Shown here piece by piece: positions 61,535 to 64,000 of a stretch of 64,000 bases of DNA. Within the stretch, counting starts at the first letter, position 1; each line of letters begins with the position of its first letter. The position numbers and the translations under genes were made by a program. A model generated the notes under the pieces. It was given only the letters and a program-made list of their open reading frames with translations, made no database searches and was not told where the DNA came from. Origin of the DNA: Branchiostoma belcheri. Its lineage: Eukaryota > Chordata > Leptocardii > Amphioxiformes > Branchiostomatidae. The stretch lies in NCBI RefSeq assembly GCF_001625305.1, contig NW_017803379.1, positions 1,107,601 through 1,171,600 of the forward strand, written 5' to 3'.

Positions 61535-64000
61535 CTACGGCACAAGGCTGTCTGGTGAAGTAGCGACGGGAGAGGTAGTCGTGCGTCCCCCATAGATAGC
61601 CTTCATCATCCTCAGTGACTCTTCCTTGTAGCTGATGGATTTTGCCTGGTCGCCGATGTGGCCCCAAGATAGCCCTAGGTTGTCCAGTGCTGCTACGATG
61701 TCGGGATGCGCGGTGTTCTCGCCGTAGATTCTCTTCATCATCTTCAGCGACTCCTCGAAGTAGCTGGCGGCTCTTCTCTGATCGCCGAGTTGGCACCAGG
61801 CTGTCCCCAGGTTGTTAGTGAGCCTCGCTGTGTCGGGATGTGGGTCCTCTCCGTACATAGCTTGCCTCATGTTGAGTGACATTTCCATGTAGCTGATCGC
61901 TTTGCTCTGGTTGCCAAGTTTACCCCAGGCTGACCCTAGGTTGTTGAGTATCGCGGCCATGTCGGGACGTAAAGCATTAGATCCATGCAGATTGTAAAGC
62001 ATGGCCAGGGCCTGTTCATAGTAGCCTGCCGCTTTCCCGTAGTCACCGAGTTTAGTACACGTGGACCCCAGGTAATTAAGAATCTCAGCAATTCCAGAGT
62101 GAGCAGTGATCTCTCCTTTGATACGTTTCGTCATTTCTAGGAACTGTTCAAAGCAGGTAACTGCCCTCCTGTCATCGCCAAGTTTGCTCCACGACAGACC
62201 CAGGTCGCAAAGTAATGTAGCAGTTTCCCGTGCCGAACTTTCCCCGCACAGACGTTGTCTCATCTTCAATGCATCCTCGTAGTATTTCACCGCTTTCTCG
62301 TGATCACCAAGTTTCGTCCAGAACTTCCCCATGTTGCCGAGTGCCATCGCAATACCAGGATGAGCCATCTTTTCTCCTTCAACAGTTCTGATCATCGCTA
62401 ATAACATCTCAGAGTAGTTCATCGCTTTTCTCTGATCGCCACGTTTAATCCAGGAAGATGCCAGGTTGCAGAGTGAGTAGGCAACATCCGGATGCGGTGT
62501 GTTTTCTCCATGGATAGCTTCTTGCATCTGCAGGGCTTGCTCATAGTATTCGGTCGCTATTGGGTGATCACCAAGTTCAGTGCAGGCTTTTCCCAGGTTA
62601 CTGAGGGCCTTGGCAATTTCGGGATTGACCGTGTCTTCTCCACAAAGAGCTCGAATCATTTTGCAATGACATTTCGTAGAAAGCGATAGCTTTTCTCTGG
62701 TCGCCATGTTTGCTCCAGGTTGCCCCCAAGCTGTTCAATGACGCGGCTATGTCAGGGTGTGCTACCGTTTTGTAGATAGCTCTACGCATATGCAGTGATT
62801 GTTCCTGGTACATTATTGCCTCCAAAGGATGGCCGATTTCACTACATTGGAGCCCCAGGTGGTAGAGTGCTTCTGCAATGTGCGGATGCTGCGCATCATC
62901 ACCATATAGAGCTTTCAAAACTTTCAGTGCAAGTTCATAGCATTCGATGGCTTTGTTCCGTTCGCCATGTTGTCCCCAGCACAATCCTAGGTTACTAAAT
63001 GCCGTGGCAATGTCCTGGTGTGGCCTGTTTCTCCCATGAATGTTTTGCAGTATTTTCAGTGCCTGCTCATGGAAGGAGATAGCTTTCCTTTGGTCCCCGA
63101 GTTTGCTCCATGATGACCCCAGGTTGCCAAGTACCGCTGCAACCTGGGGCTGACGCGTGTTGTCCGTGTGTAACATTCCCAGTAGATGCTCGTAATAACC
63201 GATAGCTTTGGTCTGATCGCCGATTTTACTCCTAGTATAGACCAAGGCTGCCAAGTGACGCGGAAATGTCAGGATGCACCGTACTGTCTCCATATATGGT
63301 CTTCTTCATCTTCAGAGATTGTTCTTCGCAGCTTATTGCATTTCTGTAATTGCCGACTTTGCTCCAAGTAGATGCCAGGTCGCTGAGTGTGGCGGCAGTC
63401 TGAGGATGGGCCACGTTGTCTCCGATGACAATCTCCATTATTCGTAACGACTCCTCATAGTGGCTAATCGCTTGGTTGTGATTGCCGAGTTGACAGCATA
63501 TTGATGCCAGTTTACTCAGGCAAACGGCACTGTCCAGGCGTTTAGTGCCAGTGGGCAAGGCTCTCCCCATGTCAAGTGATCGCTCAAAATAGCTGATAGC
63601 TTTTGTTTGTTCTCCCAACTCATTGCAACATAGCCCCACCTGCCCGAGAAGCCTGGCGACGTCAGCATTGTTCGTTTGGTATCCATAAATGGCTTGTAAT
63701 ATCAGTATAGAATGCTCATAGTACGTCCGTGCTTTACTGTGAAGTCCAGCATTAAAACAGGACGATCCAATGTCTGATAGTGACATGGCAATATCATGAC
63801 GGGGTTCGATATTTCCAAAGATACACATTCGCGTCAATGCGCCGTGTCCTCTGATAGTCTGCTCTTTGTTTTCCTCTACAAGCATGTCCCAGGTCACTCC
63901 AAAGTTAATCAAAGGCGCGGTGACGTTGACATGTGCTGTATGTTCCCCACAAACAGCTTTCATCATTGCAGCGGATTCCGCGAAGAACTGGGCTGCTTTC
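61535..64000 (-). pseudogene. TPR-repeat protein (nephrocystin-3/kinesin-light-chain-like), frame broken twice
   Basis: The minus-strand sequence encodes about nineteen 42-residue TPR units with the pattern HPDIA...LGNLGxxWxKLGDxxKAIxYYEQSLxM...IYGE. It runs off the right edge of the window, so the N-terminus is missing. There is no intron in 2.4 kb. The frame changes at about 63233 (an extra base turns YWSKIGDQ into a stop after LGLY) and at about 62663 (an extra base in what would read SLKMIRALCGE). Removing either base restores the repeat register, so these are single-base insertions or assembly errors. The stop is at 61535-61537. TPR arrays of this type mediate protein binding. Without the N-terminus I cannot say whether an NB-ARC or other effector domain was present. 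Confidence 0.65.

Noticed and set aside
61506-61796. Arg/His-rich minus-strand ORF
   Set aside because: It is an alternate frame of the TPR repeats.

Overview
This window looks like nuclear DNA of an invertebrate chordate. An amphioxus (Branchiostoma) is the best guess. The reasons are many small exons with GT-AG introns, a chordate-type DNMT1, lectin and LRR receptor genes built from phase-1 domain exons, tRNA-derived SINEs, and several 5'-truncated LINEs. The species is inferred from gene content and was not checked by a search. All exon models were read by eye from splice sites and codon phase; no transcript data were available.

Layout. 1-7.9 kb holds no gene I can support, only microsatellites. 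7.9-9.3 kb is a truncated LINE. 9.6-24.7 kb is a plus-strand receptor cluster: a type II membrane C-type lectin (CTL-A), a leucine-rich-repeat membrane protein with a tyrosine-rich tail, an F-type lectin plus C-type lectin unit with no visible 5' end (FTL-CTL-B), and a second type II C-type lectin (CTL-C). CTL-C has a proline-rich cytoplasmic exon and a Thr/Pro tandem-repeat stalk. 25.85-42.30 kb is a complete DNMT1 gene on the minus strand, with 41 coding exons and about 1519 codons in phase throughout. 43.8-61.0 kb holds three tandem plus-strand prolyl 4-hydroxylase alpha-subunit genes of 13 coding exons each. 61.5-64.0 kb is the 3' part of a minus-strand TPR-repeat gene whose frame is broken by two single-base shifts.

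How the genes may work together. The three lectin units share exon layout, intron sequence and nearly identical CTLD coding exons, so they arose by local duplication with later exchange. CTL-A, CTL-C and the LRR protein all carry tyrosine motifs on the predicted cytoplasmic side (YVN in each), and CTL-C adds three RxxPxxP motifs. A local set of sugar- or ligand-binding receptors signalling through SH2/SH3 adaptors is therefore plausible, but it is inference. DNMT1 (maintenance DNA methylation) and the P4HA genes (collagen proline hydroxylation in the ER) are separate housekeeping or matrix functions. Short dispersed repeats occur throughout, including two SINE families, an unnamed repeat of about 250 bp, and two foldback elements.
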